Shown here piece after piece: positions 1 to 8,672 of a stretch of 64,000 nt of DNA. This DNA is from an uncultured bacterium (GTDB taxonomy: Bacteria; Cyanobacteriota; Vampirovibrionia; Gastranaerophilales; Gastranaerophilaceae): NCBI GenBank assembly GCA_947428835.1, contig CANENE010000004.1, forward strand, positions 88,298 to 152,297, in the 5' to 3' direction. The position numbers and the translations under genes are program-made. The notes beneath the pieces were generated by a model. The model was given only the letters and a program-made list of their open reading frames with translations. It made no database searches and was not told where the DNA came from. Positions within the stretch are counted from its first letter, which is position 1. Every line of letters begins with the position of its first letter.

Positions 1-926
1 AGGCGAGAAACTATTCTTCCGATACTTCAAGTCAGGAAACTTTAGATATAGGTGCTGGCGATCAGGGAATTATGTTTGGCTTTGCATGTAATGAAACAAA
101 AGAGCTTATGCCTCTTCCGATTTCTCTTGCCCACAAGCTTGCATACAGATTAGCTCAAGTTCGCAAAGAAAGATTGGTCAGCTACTTAAGACCTGATGGA
201 AAAAGTCAGGTAACCGTAGAATATAGAGACGGAAAGCCGTATAGAATCGATACAATTGTTATCTCTACCCAGCATGACCCTGCTATTGATGGAATTTCAG
301 ATAATAAGAAAATCCAACAAATAATCAGGAAAGATATGATAGAACTTGTTGTTAATCCTGTTTTTGCTGATTATGAAATAAAGCCTGATGAAACAACAAA
401 ATATTTGATAAACCCGTCAGGAAGATTTGTTATAGGAGGTCCTCAAGGAGATGCAGGCCTTACAGGAAGAAAGATTATTGTGGACACTTATGGCGGCTAT
501 TCGCGTCACGGAGGCGGTGCCTTTTCAGGAAAAGATCCAACCAAAGTAGACAGATCTGCTGCATACGCTGCTCGTTGGGTAGCTAAAAATATTGTAAAAG
601 CAGGGCTTGCCGAAAAATGTGAAATAGAGCTTGCTTACGCAATAGGCAAATCACAGCCTGTATCTATTTTGGTAGATAGTTTTGGCACCGGAAAATTACC
701 TGATGAAGAATTGTCTCAAATCGTCAGAGAAACATTTGATTTGAGGCCCGCTGCAATTATAAACAACTTTGATTTGAGAAATCTGCCGGCCAAAAACAAC
801 GGCAAATTCTATCAAAGACTGGCAAGTTACGGGCATGTTGGCAGGGAAGATTTCTTTGTACCTTGGGAAGAGACTCAAATGGTTGAAACTTTGCAAGAAA
901 AAGCAGGTGTTTTAGCAAGTGTGTAA
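1..926 (+). CDS. metK: S-adenosylmethionine synthetase, 5' end outside window
   Basis: The enzyme makes S-adenosylmethionine from methionine and ATP in the cytoplasm and supplies the methyl donor used by enzymes such as RsmH further along. The frame is open from base 3 to the stop at 926, so the N-terminal part (roughly 100 residues in this family) lies left of the window; the first ATG at 72 is internal. Family signatures are visible: [12 protein letters not shown] at the left edge, then [26 protein letters not shown] and the glycine-rich loop [19 protein letters not shown]. The C-terminus looks complete and a strong hairpin follows at 935-966. The identification is safe; only the start is missing. 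Confidence 0.97.
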   Translation, partial: ARNYSSDTSSQETLDIGAGDQGIMFGFACNETKELMPLPISLAHKLAYRLAQVRKERLVSYLRPDGKSQVTVEYRDGKPYRIDTIVISTQHDPAIDGISDNKKIQQIIRKDMIELVVNPVFADYEIKPDETTKYLINPSGRFVIGGPQGDAGLTGRKIIVDTYGGYSRHGGGAFSGKDPTKVDRSAAYAARWVAKNIVKAGLAEKCEIELAYAIGKSQPVSILVDSFGTGKLPDEELSQIVRETFDLRPAAIINNFDLRNLPAKNNGKFYQRLASYGHVGREDFFVPWEETQMVETLQEKAGVLASV

Positions 927-928
927 AA

Positions 929-971
929 TTTTTTTTCAGCAGGTTTATATAAACAGACCTGCTGAAATTTT
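929..971 (+). terminator. Terminator after metK
   Basis: A 10-bp perfect stem (TTCAGCAGGT at 935-944 with ACCTGCTGAA at 957-966) with a 12-nt loop starts 8 nt after the metK stop. It is followed by ATTTT and preceded by a T-run, so it could work from either side. Confidence 0.7.
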
Positions 972-998
972 AAAGATAGAAAGAGTTAAAAGAGACTA

Positions 999-1550
999 AT
1001 GTATCCACACAACAACAGGCATGGAAAAACCTTGGCCTTATCAGAGCTTTTAGATAATTCTGTTTTTGCAAAGCATAAATCAAATAAAACGATAGGAAAA
1101 GTGGTTAAAGTATCGACAATTTTTTCTTTTTGGAATGATATTGTAGGCAAAAAATTTGCAAATTTTACAAAGCCAACAGGTCTCAATGCTTCAAAATTAT
1201 ATGTGAGTGCTAAAAGTCCTGTAATAGTGCAGGAACTTTCGTTGTGCAAAAACAAGCTTTTGCACAAAATAAATTCATATTCAGCTCCTTTGGGAATTGA
1301 AATAACAGACATTGTTTTTAGTTATAAAAACTTTAATGTGACAAATCCTATTCAAAGTGCCAATGACGCGGGAAATTTACCAAAAAGCATAGATAATGCG
1401 GAGCTTGAAAACTTGGAAATCGACGATGAAATCCAAAGAAAAATTCAGGAAAATATTGAAAGAATTAAATTCTTAAATGACATGCAAAAAAATACTCTTG
1501 TTTCAAAAATAATCTCTACGTATAAAGTCAAGAACCTTCAGGATATTTAA
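999..1550 (+). CDS. DUF721/DciA-like protein
   Basis: This 183-residue protein carries a DUF721-type region at about residues 40-110: a conserved FWNDIVGKKFANFTKP segment, then LYVSAKSPVIVQELSLCK and an ITDIVF end. DUF721 proteins of the DciA group load the replicative helicase DnaB in bacteria that lack DnaC or DnaI. That role is a family inference here. The C-terminal 70 residues are acidic and helical with no recognised domain. It starts 73 nt after metK, beyond a terminator-like hairpin. The extended tail is longer than in the minimal family, so moderate confidence is given to the function and high confidence to the gene being real. Confidence 0.75.
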   Translation: MYPHNNRHGKTLALSELLDNSVFAKHKSNKTIGKVVKVSTIFSFWNDIVGKKFANFTKPTGLNASKLYVSAKSPVIVQELSLCKNKLLHKINSYSAPLGIEITDIVFSYKNFNVTNPIQSANDAGNLPKSIDNAELENLEIDDEIQRKIQENIERIKFLNDMQKNTLVSKIISTYKVKNLQDI

Positions 1551-1557
1551 AAAAGAC

Positions 1558-1586
1558 TGGACAAAATTTTAAATATAGTATATTAT
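1558..1586 (+). promoter_or_regulatory. Sigma-70 type promoter for the 32-codon gene
   Basis: TGGACA (1558-1563), 17-nt spacer, TATTAT (1581-1586). The predicted transcript would start near 1593 and run through the small gene at 1619 to the hairpin at 1741. Confidence 0.6.
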
Positions 1587-1618
1587 GTAGACCGTTGATA
1601 TTTTTTAAAAGGAAATTT

Positions 1619-1717
1619 ATGCTTAAATTAATTTTTCAGATTGTAAACGAAATTCGACGCAGCTTTGAATTTTCAAACGCAAGGCTCGTATGTATTCCTG
1701 TTGAAAAAGATAATTAG
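1619..1717 (+). CDS. 32-residue small protein
   Basis: A short ATG frame encodes MLKLIFQIVNEIRRSFEF followed by 14 further residues ending in VEKDN. It has a clear ribosome-binding site (AAAAGGAAATTT just before ATG). A sigma-70 type promoter lies upstream with TSS near 1593, and a Rho-independent terminator lies 24 nt downstream. These signals together make a self-contained monocistronic unit, which is the main reason to call the frame coding. The first half could form a short amphipathic or membrane-touching helix. I do not recognise the protein; it could also be a leader or the visible part of a small RNA. Confidence 0.55.
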   Translation: MLKLIFQIVNEIRRSFEFSNARLVCIPVEKDN

Positions 1718-1740
1718 GATAAAATAATATAAGTTTTCAA

Positions 1741-1770
1741 AAGAGCCTTGTTAATTCAAGGCTCTTTTTA
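1741..1770 (+). terminator. Rho-independent terminator
   Basis: Perfect 10-bp stem AAGAGCCTTG (1741-1750) / CAAGGCTCTT (1757-1766), 6-nt loop, then a T-run. It closes the transcript of the small gene at 1619. The following 1771-1956 is AT-rich and shows no gene that I can support. Confidence 0.85.
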
Positions 1771-1956
1771 TTTGCCAAGATTAATTAATGTAAATAATGC
1801 TTTAAAAAATAGCAATAATTTTTATTTAAGTTTGTTAACAGTAGAGTGAAAGAATATTTATGAAAAAAAATCGCCGAAAATTTCAGATAAATTCACAAGT
1901 TCAAAGATTAATGAACTTAATTTGGGGACTATAATTTTATTTGAATAGGAAAAAAT

Positions 1957-3321
1957 ATGCCGATACCTTCAATCATAACAACAACTTCATTAAAATTTTT
2001 ATCAGGATTATCCAATAACACGGATTCAATAATTCCGATGGCTGTTAAGGATACAATGTCTAATTGTGCTATTGTGCATACTTATTCTAAAGAAGGCGGC
2101 AAAGACGATGCAAGGGAAAGAGCAATAGAAGAGTTCGGTACAGGTGTTGTTTGGCTGTTTGGTATTCCTTTAATTAAAAAATTAATGGATAAGACTATTT
2201 ACCCTTTGCTTCATTTGAAATCTGATTTCGATGTAAGAGTTTTAGAGGACGAAAAAAGGTTATCAGCTATTAAAGAAAGTCTTGCCGATACTAAAAATAA
2301 AGCGTTAACAGATGAAAAAGAATTGTTCTTGAATTTGGACAATAAAAATGAAGTTTTGAAAGAATTCTATAACAAAGATTTATACAAAGGATTATTTATA
2401 GGAAAATTTGCTATTGCTACAGGTTTAAGTGCTATAGCGCTTTCAAAGCTTATAAAATACAAGCAAAAAACAACCCAAAAAAGAATTGAAAATGAATTTA
2501 AGGAAAATATCGCTTCAAGAACTCTTTTGAATAAAGATATTAAAGATTTTAAATTACAAAATACAGTATTTGAAACATTTTTAGGTAAGAAAGATTCTAA
2601 AAATCTTTCATTTAAAGGTGTAAAAGAAATTGCCGAAATGTTTATGTTCAATGATATTTTAAATACTTCTATCCTGGATGGTGTTATAACCGGAACCAGA
2701 TTAAAAGAAGGTAGAAAAGGTGAAAAGAAAGAAATTCTTTTAAAGGAATTATTTCAAATATTATTTATATATGGAATTGCAAAGCCAACGCAGATGTTAT
2801 TTGAATTTATCGGCAAAAAGGCAAATATGCCAATCGAGCTTGATCCTATAGTATTATTTGATAAATCTTTAGAAGAAAATTTATCAAATTCAAAAGATAC
2901 AATTCAATCATTAATGGAATCTGATGATGTGGTAAGCAGTATTCATAATTTAGATGTTAAAAATCCGCTCATTGAGCTTTTGGACAAAAATGGCACTATT
3001 AAAACAATAAAAGATAAAAATAATAATATCACCGCTATTAGTTATAAAAAAGCATTGAATAGCCCCCATATTAAACAGACTTTGGGCAATCTTCTTTCTT
3101 TGGAAAATAACATCAAAAACATTTCGAAAATAAAAGGATTTAAGCTTGTGAGTATATTTGGAAATATTGCGCTTGCTGCCTGGGCGATGGGAATTTTACA
3201 GCCAAAAGTAAATATATTTATGAGAAAAATATTGAATAATGGTGACAATAGAAACCCTGCAATAGTTAAGCAGGAAAATGAGCTTTATAAACAAGTAAAT
3301 ATTGCCGATATGATAGTTTAA
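1957..3321 (+). CDS. Uncharacterised protein, paralogue of the 26.8-28.2 kb protein
   Basis: This 454-residue protein has no domain I recognise. It shares an architecture with the 444-residue protein at 26828-28162. Both have an N-terminal stretch of hydroxyl-rich residues, then a conserved segment here reading GTGVVWLFGIPLIKKL (VVWIFGIPVFNKL in the paralogue). Both have a central LSF(K/T)G motif followed by an ITGTR / VVTSRN region. Both have one hydrophobic helix mid-protein (about 150-165, GKFAIATGLSAIALSKLI) and one near the C-terminus (ALAAWAMGIL). It is probably membrane-associated. The start is an ATG preceded by AATAGGAAAAAAT. It stands alone, facing the short minus-strand gene at 3318 with a 4-base overlap of ends. 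Confidence 0.8.
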   Translation: MPIPSIITTTSLKFLSGLSNNTDSIIPMAVKDTMSNCAIVHTYSKEGGKDDARERAIEEFGTGVVWLFGIPLIKKLMDKTIYPLLHLKSDFDVRVLEDEKRLSAIKESLADTKNKALTDEKELFLNLDNKNEVLKEFYNKDLYKGLFIGKFAIATGLSAIALSKLIKYKQKTTQKRIENEFKENIASRTLLNKDIKDFKLQNTVFETFLGKKDSKNLSFKGVKEIAEMFMFNDILNTSILDGVITGTRLKEGRKGEKKEILLKELFQILFIYGIAKPTQMLFEFIGKKANMPIELDPIVLFDKSLEENLSNSKDTIQSLMESDDVVSSIHNLDVKNPLIELLDKNGTIKTIKDKNNNITAISYKKALNSPHIKQTLGNLLSLENNIKNISKIKGFKLVSIFGNIALAAWAMGILQPKVNIFMRKILNNGDNRNPAIVKQENELYKQVNIADMIV

Positions 3322-3572
3322 ACTTCTATAAATAGCTTTCTTCCGACTATATTTGGTTTTCCGTTATAATATCCTGCAAAATATCCTCCCTGAACAGGCT
3401 GATTTTTACCATATGCATTGCCGGAACCAAAAGTAGTTGTTAAAAAAGGATTGTTGTTACCTTGTTCAAAAGGGTTGTTTGATTTAACGCTGATTGCAGC
3501 TACGGCAGGGCTTTGTGGAGCTTTAGCAGAGCTTAATGATTTGCTAATCATAGAAACTAAATTTGTTAACAT
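3318..3572 (-). CDS. 84-residue Gly/Asn/Pro-rich small protein
   Basis: An 84-residue minus-strand frame with a good ribosome-binding site (AAAGGATATTTT before ATG). The middle is low-complexity and rich in Asn, Gly, Pro and Tyr (NNPFEQGNNNPF, GNAYGKNQPVQGGYFAGYY), ending in NIVGRKLFIEV. No signal peptide or membrane helix is evident, and no family is recognised. It is convergent with the large hypothetical gene to its left and ends 4 bases inside it. Composition suggests a flexible or extended protein. The plus-strand frame overlapping it looks like an antisense shadow. Confidence 0.6.
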   Translation of the reverse strand: MLTNLVSMISKSLSSAKAPQSPAVAAISVKSNNPFEQGNNNPFLTTTFGSGNAYGKNQPVQGGYFAGYYNGKPNIVGRKLFIEV

Positions 3573-3841
3573 AAAATATCCTTTTTCTGGTTTTAATTTG
3601 GCTTTTTTTGTTGATTTAATGTTTTTTTATAAAAAAGTCAACTATAATTATAATTTAACATTAATTTATATATTGTGAAATCAAACATTTGGAGTGTAAA
3701 TAAAAAAATAAATATGTTCAAATTTCAAAATTTATGATAAAATCTAATTAATTAGATGACTAAATTCATTTTTTATATATAGATTAATTAAATGTTACAG
3801 TCTTCTCTTATGCAGATATAGATTAAAAGAGGATTAGAACA

Positions 3842-5374
3842 ATTAGTACTTCAACTTCATTAATTGTAACTTTCTTGATTTTACTTTCGGGTGCTATGAG
3901 CATGCTTTTTGTTAGACAAAAAGCAAAAAATGAGGTTCTTGAAAAGAATGAGCAAAAGTATATTCAGGATTTTAAAGAAAAAGAAGAGTTCTTGAGAAAA
4001 GAAGCATTGATTTCAGCTAAAGAAGAGCTTCACCAGGAAAGAAGAGAACTTGACGATTTGCAAAGAGATAAAAAACTTGAATTTGAAAGAATTCAAGCTG
4101 ATTTATCAAGAAAAGAAGAAACTCTATTATCCAAAGAGCAGCAAATTGTTGATAAAGAAGCTTCTATAGATAGAAAAGAAGAAGAAATAGAAAAAAAAGA
4201 AGATTATTTAGCAGAAGCAATTGCAAAGCAAATCTCGGAATTGGAGCGCGTTGCTCAAATGTCTCGTGACGAAGCTAAAACAACTCTTTTAAACCAATTA
4301 AAGGATGAGCTTGCAAACGAAAAACTGCAATTAATCAGAGAAAATGAATTAAAAATTAAAGAATCTGCAGAAGAGAAGTCAAGAGAGATTCTCAGTCAAA
4401 CTATGCAGAAATGTGCGATAGAACAGGTAATTGAAACAAGTGTTTCGGTAGTTTCTCTGCCATCTGACGAAATGAAAGGAAGGATAATAGGCAGAGAAGG
4501 AAGAAACATCCGCACGCTTGAAACACTAACAGGTGTTGATTTAATTATCGATGATACTCCTGAAGCCGTCGTACTGTCTTCATTTGATCCGGTGAGACGT
4601 GAAATTGCCAAAATTACCATTGAAAAGCTTATTCAAGATGGCAGAATTCATCCTGTCAGGATTGAAGAAGTATACGAAAAAGCTGTAAAAGAAATTGAAA
4701 ACAAAATCAAACAAGAAGGTGAGCGCGCAGCTGCTGACCTTGGAATTATGAACCTTAACAGAGAGCTTACAAAAACACTTGGACGCTTATATTATAGAAC
4801 AAGCTATGGTCAGAATGTCTTAAAGCATTCAATAGAAGTCGGACAGATTGCAGGTATGCTTGCAGTTGAACTCGGTTCTGATGCTAAACTTGCAAAACGA
4901 GCAGGACTTTTGCATGACATTGGAAAAGCAGTTGACCAGGAACAAGAAGGCACCCATGTTCAGCTTGGTGCCGAGCTTGCCCGCAGATTTGGCGAAAAAG
5001 ATGAAATTGTTCATGCAATTGAAGCGCACCATGATGATGTTGCTTGTACAACATTAACTGATGCACTGGTTAAAATTGCTGATACGATTTCAGCAGGTCG
5101 TCCCGGAGCAAGAAGAGATACGCTTGAAATCTATATCAAACGCCTTAAAAAGCTGGAAGAAATCGCAAACAGCTATGAAGGAATTAAGCAGACATTTGCA
5201 GTACAAGCAGGTCGAGAGGTTAGGGTTGTTGTTCAGCCTAATGTCTTTGACGATGTGGCAAGTGCAAAATTAGCACGTGACATTGCAAAAAGAATTGAAG
5301 ATGAACTTGAATATCCCGGGCAAATTAGAGTAACGGTGGTTAGAGAAGCTAGGGTTACCGAAATTGCCAAATAA
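3842..5374 (+). CDS. rny: Ribonuclease Y
   Basis: Membrane-anchored endoribonuclease that starts bulk mRNA decay. Order of parts: an N-terminal membrane helix, a long charged coiled coil (about residues 25-200), a KH RNA-binding domain with GRIIGREGRNIRTLE, and an HD domain with HSIEVGQIAG and GLLHDIGKA carrying the metal-binding His-Asp. The first usual start codon is TTG at 3875, but that would cut the membrane helix. The in-frame stop at 3824 limits the gene to 3827 onwards, and GAGG at 3829-3832 sits 9 nt before an ATT codon at 3842. I therefore propose ATT as the start (510 residues, close to the family length). It is followed at 14 bp by the YmdB-type gene, a familiar pairing. Confidence 0.93.
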   Translation: MSTSTSLIVTFLILLSGAMSMLFVRQKAKNEVLEKNEQKYIQDFKEKEEFLRKEALISAKEELHQERRELDDLQRDKKLEFERIQADLSRKEETLLSKEQQIVDKEASIDRKEEEIEKKEDYLAEAIAKQISELERVAQMSRDEAKTTLLNQLKDELANEKLQLIRENELKIKESAEEKSREILSQTMQKCAIEQVIETSVSVVSLPSDEMKGRIIGREGRNIRTLETLTGVDLIIDDTPEAVVLSSFDPVRREIAKITIEKLIQDGRIHPVRIEEVYEKAVKEIENKIKQEGERAAADLGIMNLNRELTKTLGRLYYRTSYGQNVLKHSIEVGQIAGMLAVELGSDAKLAKRAGLLHDIGKAVDQEQEGTHVQLGAELARRFGEKDEIVHAIEAHHDDVACTTLTDALVKIADTISAGRPGARRDTLEIYIKRLKKLEEIANSYEGIKQTFAVQAGREVRVVVQPNVFDDVASAKLARDIAKRIEDELEYPGQIRVTVVREARVTEIAK

Positions 5375-5387
5375 AAACTAAAGGGCA

Positions 5388-6227
5388 ATGCAAGAAAATT
5401 ACAAAATATTGTTTATCGGTGATATTGTTGGAAGGCCGGGACGTGATGCCGTCAGAAGGTTTTTATCTGACAAAAACAACAAAGATAAATATGATTTTAT
5501 TATAGCAAATATTGAAAATGCAAGTCATGGTTTCGGGCTTACCAAAAAAAACCATGATGAGCTTTTGGCGCTTGGAATTGATGCTATGACATCAGGTAAT
5601 CATATTTTTGACAAAAAAGAAATACTGTCTTTTATAGATGACAGCCCTTTGTTGATTCGTCCTTACAATTACCATAAGTCAGTTCCCGGTGTCGGATATA
5701 GAATTTATAATGATAAGGTTGTTGTAATTAATTTGCTCGGTAAAACGTTTATGCCGCCAATTGATTGCCCATTTAATGCCTTGGAAAATTTAATGAACAA
5801 ATTAAAAAACGAGATTAATTTGGATGACAAAATAATATTTATAGATTTTCATGCTGAAGCGACTGCAGAAAAACAGTGTTTGGCAAAATTTGCATTTAAT
5901 CTTGGTGTAAGTGTACTTATTGGTACTCATACCCATGTTCAAACTGCAGACGAAGAAATAGTAGATGGTTGTGCATATCTGACTGATGCGGGTTCTTGCG
6001 CCAGTGCTAATGGAATTATAGGTATGGAATATGAGACATCTGCAAAAAGACTCATTACTTCTATAAATGAACGCTTTGAAGTTGAAACAAGTTATCCTTA
6101 TGTTTTTAATGCTGTAAGTTTGGAATTTTCAGGCTGCAAAGCGGTTAAAATAGAAAGATTGAATTTTAAGTATGAAAATGACAGTGCTGTGATAGAAAAC
6201 GCTGCGGCTGTGGAGGTGAATAAGTAA
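5388..6227 (+). CDS. ymdB: YmdB-family metallophosphoesterase (TIGR00282)
   Basis: A 279-residue cytoplasmic di-metal phosphoesterase. Metal-binding motifs of the family are present in order: GDIVGRPGRDAV near the N-terminus, NIENASHGFGLT, SGNHIFDK, DFHAEATAEK and GTHTHVQTADEE, with the family tail TDAGSCASANGIIGME. Members hydrolyse 2',3'-cyclic nucleotides and influence RNase Y-dependent RNA decay in Bacillus. The gene here lies 13 bp after rny, supporting the same role. Its stop codon overlaps the start of the PHP-domain gene (TAATGA), so the three genes form one operon. Confidence 0.93.
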   Translation: MQENYKILFIGDIVGRPGRDAVRRFLSDKNNKDKYDFIIANIENASHGFGLTKKNHDELLALGIDAMTSGNHIFDKKEILSFIDDSPLLIRPYNYHKSVPGVGYRIYNDKVVVINLLGKTFMPPIDCPFNALENLMNKLKNEINLDDKIIFIDFHAEATAEKQCLAKFAFNLGVSVLIGTHTHVQTADEEIVDGCAYLTDAGSCASANGIIGMEYETSAKRLITSINERFEVETSYPYVFNAVSLEFSGCKAVKIERLNFKYENDSAVIENAAAVEVNK

Positions 6228-7075
6228 TGAAAATTGACTTGCATATTCACACAACTTATTCTGACGGTATACTTTCTCCAAAACAAATTGTCGATACGGC
6301 GCTTGATTGCAACTTAGATGTTATAGCACTAACTGATCATGACAATGTACTATCTCATAAAGTTGCAATAAATTATATCAAAGAAAATGGCTTAAAACTC
6401 GAAATTATTCCCGGGGTTGAGATAAATACTATCTACAAAGGTTTTGAAGTTCATATTCTTGGCTATTTTATGCAAGAAGATAATTCGGATTTTGAAAGTA
6501 TGCTTCAATTTCAGCAAAAGGCAAGAATTGAACAGACTCATAAAATAATAAAACTTCTTCAAAAGAAAGAAGGTATAAAAATTAAATTTGAAGATGTCCA
6601 AAAACTGGTCGCGCCAATGGGCTCTATTGGAAGACCTCATATAGCCCGTGCTATAACTACTTCAGGCGGAAGCTCCAATATAATGGAAGCTTATTCTAAG
6701 TATATAAATAGCTCTTCTGATGTTTATGTTGAAAGAAAGACCGTAACCCCCCACGATGCTGTTGAAATTATTTCAGAAGCCAAAGGAATTCCTGTTTTTG
6801 CCCATCCGATTGATGTTGAAATTGCAGATACGCTCACAAAAGAGCTTGTAAATTGTGGCCTTAGAGGAATAGAAGCTTATCACAGAAAGCATTCTCCTGC
6901 TGCAGTTGAACATTTTTCAACGCTTGCTGAAAAATTCGGCTTAATCGTAACCGGTGGTTCTGATTTTCACGCTCCATCTATTAACCATGGTACGATTTTA
7001 ATGGGTAAAAATTTTGTACCTGACTGGATTTACGACAAATTAATGCTCGAAAAAAGAAAAATTGAGCTTTCTTAA
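6227..7075 (+). CDS. PHP-domain phosphoesterase
   Basis: A 282-residue PHP-fold enzyme. Metal-binding motifs are intact: DLHIHTTYSDG at residues 3-13, ALTDHDN, GVEIN and GGSDFHA near the C-terminus. Close relatives act as 3',5'-nucleoside bisphosphate phosphatases or oligoribonucleases (RNase AM/YciV group), which fits a third nucleotide-processing gene in the rny-ymdB operon, but the exact substrate cannot be read from sequence. The start overlaps the preceding stop, implying translational coupling. The gene converges on the M14 peptidase gene 4 bp away. Confidence 0.88.
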   Translation: MKIDLHIHTTYSDGILSPKQIVDTALDCNLDVIALTDHDNVLSHKVAINYIKENGLKLEIIPGVEINTIYKGFEVHILGYFMQEDNSDFESMLQFQQKARIEQTHKIIKLLQKKEGIKIKFEDVQKLVAPMGSIGRPHIARAITTSGGSSNIMEAYSKYINSSSDVYVERKTVTPHDAVEIISEAKGIPVFAHPIDVEIADTLTKELVNCGLRGIEAYHRKHSPAAVEHFSTLAEKFGLIVTGGSDFHAPSINHGTILMGKNFVPDWIYDKLMLEKRKIELS

Positions 7076-7079
7076 GCCT

Positions 7080-7682
7080 TTAATATTTATTTTCTAAAAA
7101 ATCAAATACTACTTTGAATTTTTCATTCAATGTTTCAATATTTTCGGTTTCATCAATCTCTATAGTGACAGTTGGTATTTTTCTTTCTACTCCTGCATAT
7201 GTTCCAAAGCTTCCGGGTGTTGGATATCCTATGTCGTTTGAAGTTGGATATCCTAAAATTTTTGAAAGCTCATCTGCAAGGCTTTGGGCGGGTCCGTCAA
7301 AATTAACGACTTTATAGGGACTGTGGATTGTAATTATTGCATCAAATTTAATTTCTTCCATTAAATCTACAATAAATTTTGTTTCAAATTCGCTTTTTGG
7401 CGCATGGCCTGAAAAATAGTCGCTTTCTTTTTCGTTAAGCTTCCAGTTTTTTGTTGGAAAGTTCCTGTTTAAATCTACACCGTTTTTATTTTTTCTGCTG
7501 TTATTAAAATTAAGTCTTGGAATATAATAAACATTATTTTTTGAAGGTTGCTCGCTTGTTTTCAAGTATGAATTTATAAAATATTTTCCTTGTGGTTCAT
7601 CACCATGAAAAACTCCAATTACAAGGATGTTTTTACCTTTATAATTGGAGTTTCTTTTAATTAATTCTATGCTATTGTTCAT
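7080..7682 (-). CDS. M14-type zinc peptidase/amidase, MpaA-like
   Basis: A compact 200-residue M14 carboxypeptidase-fold protein. Zinc ligands fit HGDE (His26, Glu29) and His120 in TIHSP. The substrate-binding motif NRNFP is at 72-76 and the general base is likely Glu175 in TVTIEID. The closest described group is murein peptide amidase A, which cuts gamma-D-Glu-meso-Dap bonds. That would agree with the Dap-type MurE in this window, but other M14 amidases are possible. No signal peptide is seen, suggesting cytoplasmic peptide recycling. It lies 3 bp after the response-regulator gene on the same strand and is probably co-transcribed. Confidence 0.75.
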   Translation of the reverse strand: MNNSIELIKRNSNYKGKNILVIGVFHGDEPQGKYFINSYLKTSEQPSKNNVYYIPRLNFNNSRKNKNGVDLNRNFPTKNWKLNEKESDYFSGHAPKSEFETKFIVDLMEEIKFDAIITIHSPYKVVNFDGPAQSLADELSKILGYPTSNDIGYPTPGSFGTYAGVERKIPTVTIEIDETENIETLNEKFKVVFDFLENKY

Positions 7683-7685
7683 TTG

Positions 7686-8432
7686 TTAACCTATACGTTG
7701 AAACATATAACCAATACCTCTTGCAGTAAGGATTAATTCCGGATTAGCAGGGTCAGCTTCTAATTTTGAACGCAATCTTGAAATATGGACATCAACTACA
7801 CGTGTATCAATTCTGTGATCCGGTGGATATGCCCAAACATGCTGTAAGATTTCGTTTCTGGAGTATGCAGTTCCGGAATTGTTAACAAGGAGTTCCAGTA
7901 AACTAAATTCCATACCTGTAAGACGGATTCTTTCATTTTTACGATAAACTTGTCTTCTTGCAGTGTCAATTTTGATATTTCCAGTTGTAATAACATTTTT
8001 AGTCGTTTTTCCGGTCGGTACTACTACATCTTTGCTTACTGTTCTTCTAAGGACCGCTTTAACCCTTGCTTCAAGTTCTTTTGGGCTGAAAGGTTTAATT
8101 ACATAATCATCTGCACCAAGTTCAAGTCCGGTGATTCTTTCTGATACGTCGCCCAAGGCAGTAAGGATGATGATAGGAATATCTGAAACTCTTCTAATTT
8201 CTCTTGTCACCCCATATCCGTCCATTTTTGGCATCATAACATCCAAAATAACAATATCGGGGTTAATTTTATTAAAAAGTTCAACTGCTTCTTCGCCATC
8301 TTCTGCGGTAACTACGTTATAGCCTGCCATTTTAAGTCTTGTTTCAAGAATTCTTCTGATACTTGCTTCATCATCTACTACAAGAATTTTTTGTTTAGAA
8401 TCAGCTTGTTCGCCTTGTACGTCTTTGGTCAT
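7686..8432 (-). CDS. OmpR-family response regulator, RpaB-like
   Basis: A 248-residue two-component regulator. The receiver domain (about 14-130) has the acidic pair in VVDDEAS, phosphoacceptor Asp64 in VILDVMMPKMDGYG, a T in IILTALG and the lysine in DDYVIKPFSPKEL. A winged-helix DNA-binding domain follows (about 150-245, ending HISRLRSKLE and TARGIGYMF). The overall sequence strongly recalls cyanobacterial RpaB/Ycf27, which binds HLR1 repeats and controls stress-response genes. No histidine kinase gene is adjacent. HLR1-like repeats occur elsewhere in the window (17114, 20037). Confidence 0.9.
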   Translation of the reverse strand: MTKDVQGEQADSKQKILVVDDEASIRRILETRLKMAGYNVVTAEDGEEAVELFNKINPDIVILDVMMPKMDGYGVTREIRRVSDIPIIILTALGDVSERITGLELGADDYVIKPFSPKELEARVKAVLRRTVSKDVVVPTGKTTKNVITTGNIKIDTARRQVYRKNERIRLTGMEFSLLELLVNNSGTAYSRNEILQHVWAYPPDHRIDTRVVDVHISRLRSKLEADPANPELILTARGIGYMFQRIG

Positions 8433-8574
8433 TTTACTTCCTTACTTATTCAAATATTAATTAACATTACAAAATATTTACTTTTTTTAACTTATATTAA
8501 CATAGATTAATTTTTTTTGCAAAGAGAAAAAAATAATCTATGTTACGGTTCCCATAGGCATAAATTAATTTTTT

Positions 8575-8605
8575 GCAAAAAAAAGCCCGATATATTCGGG
8601 CATTT
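8575..8605 (-). terminator. Terminator of the 184-residue hypothetical gene
   Basis: Stem GCCCGA / TCGGGC around a 5-nt loop. Read on the minus strand it is followed by a run of nine T residues. It sits downstream of the minus-strand gene ending at 8673. The surrounding 8433-8672 is otherwise AT-rich leader sequence of the RpaB-like gene. Confidence 0.8.
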
Positions 8606-8672
8606 CTTGGTTATAGTTTAATTAGGATTTAGAGAGAGTTAGTTAAAATTTAAATTAGGATATTCTTTGGCT

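Noticed and set aside
4829..5273. Several overlapping frames inside rny
   Set aside because: All lie antisense or out of frame to the conserved HD domain of RNase Y.
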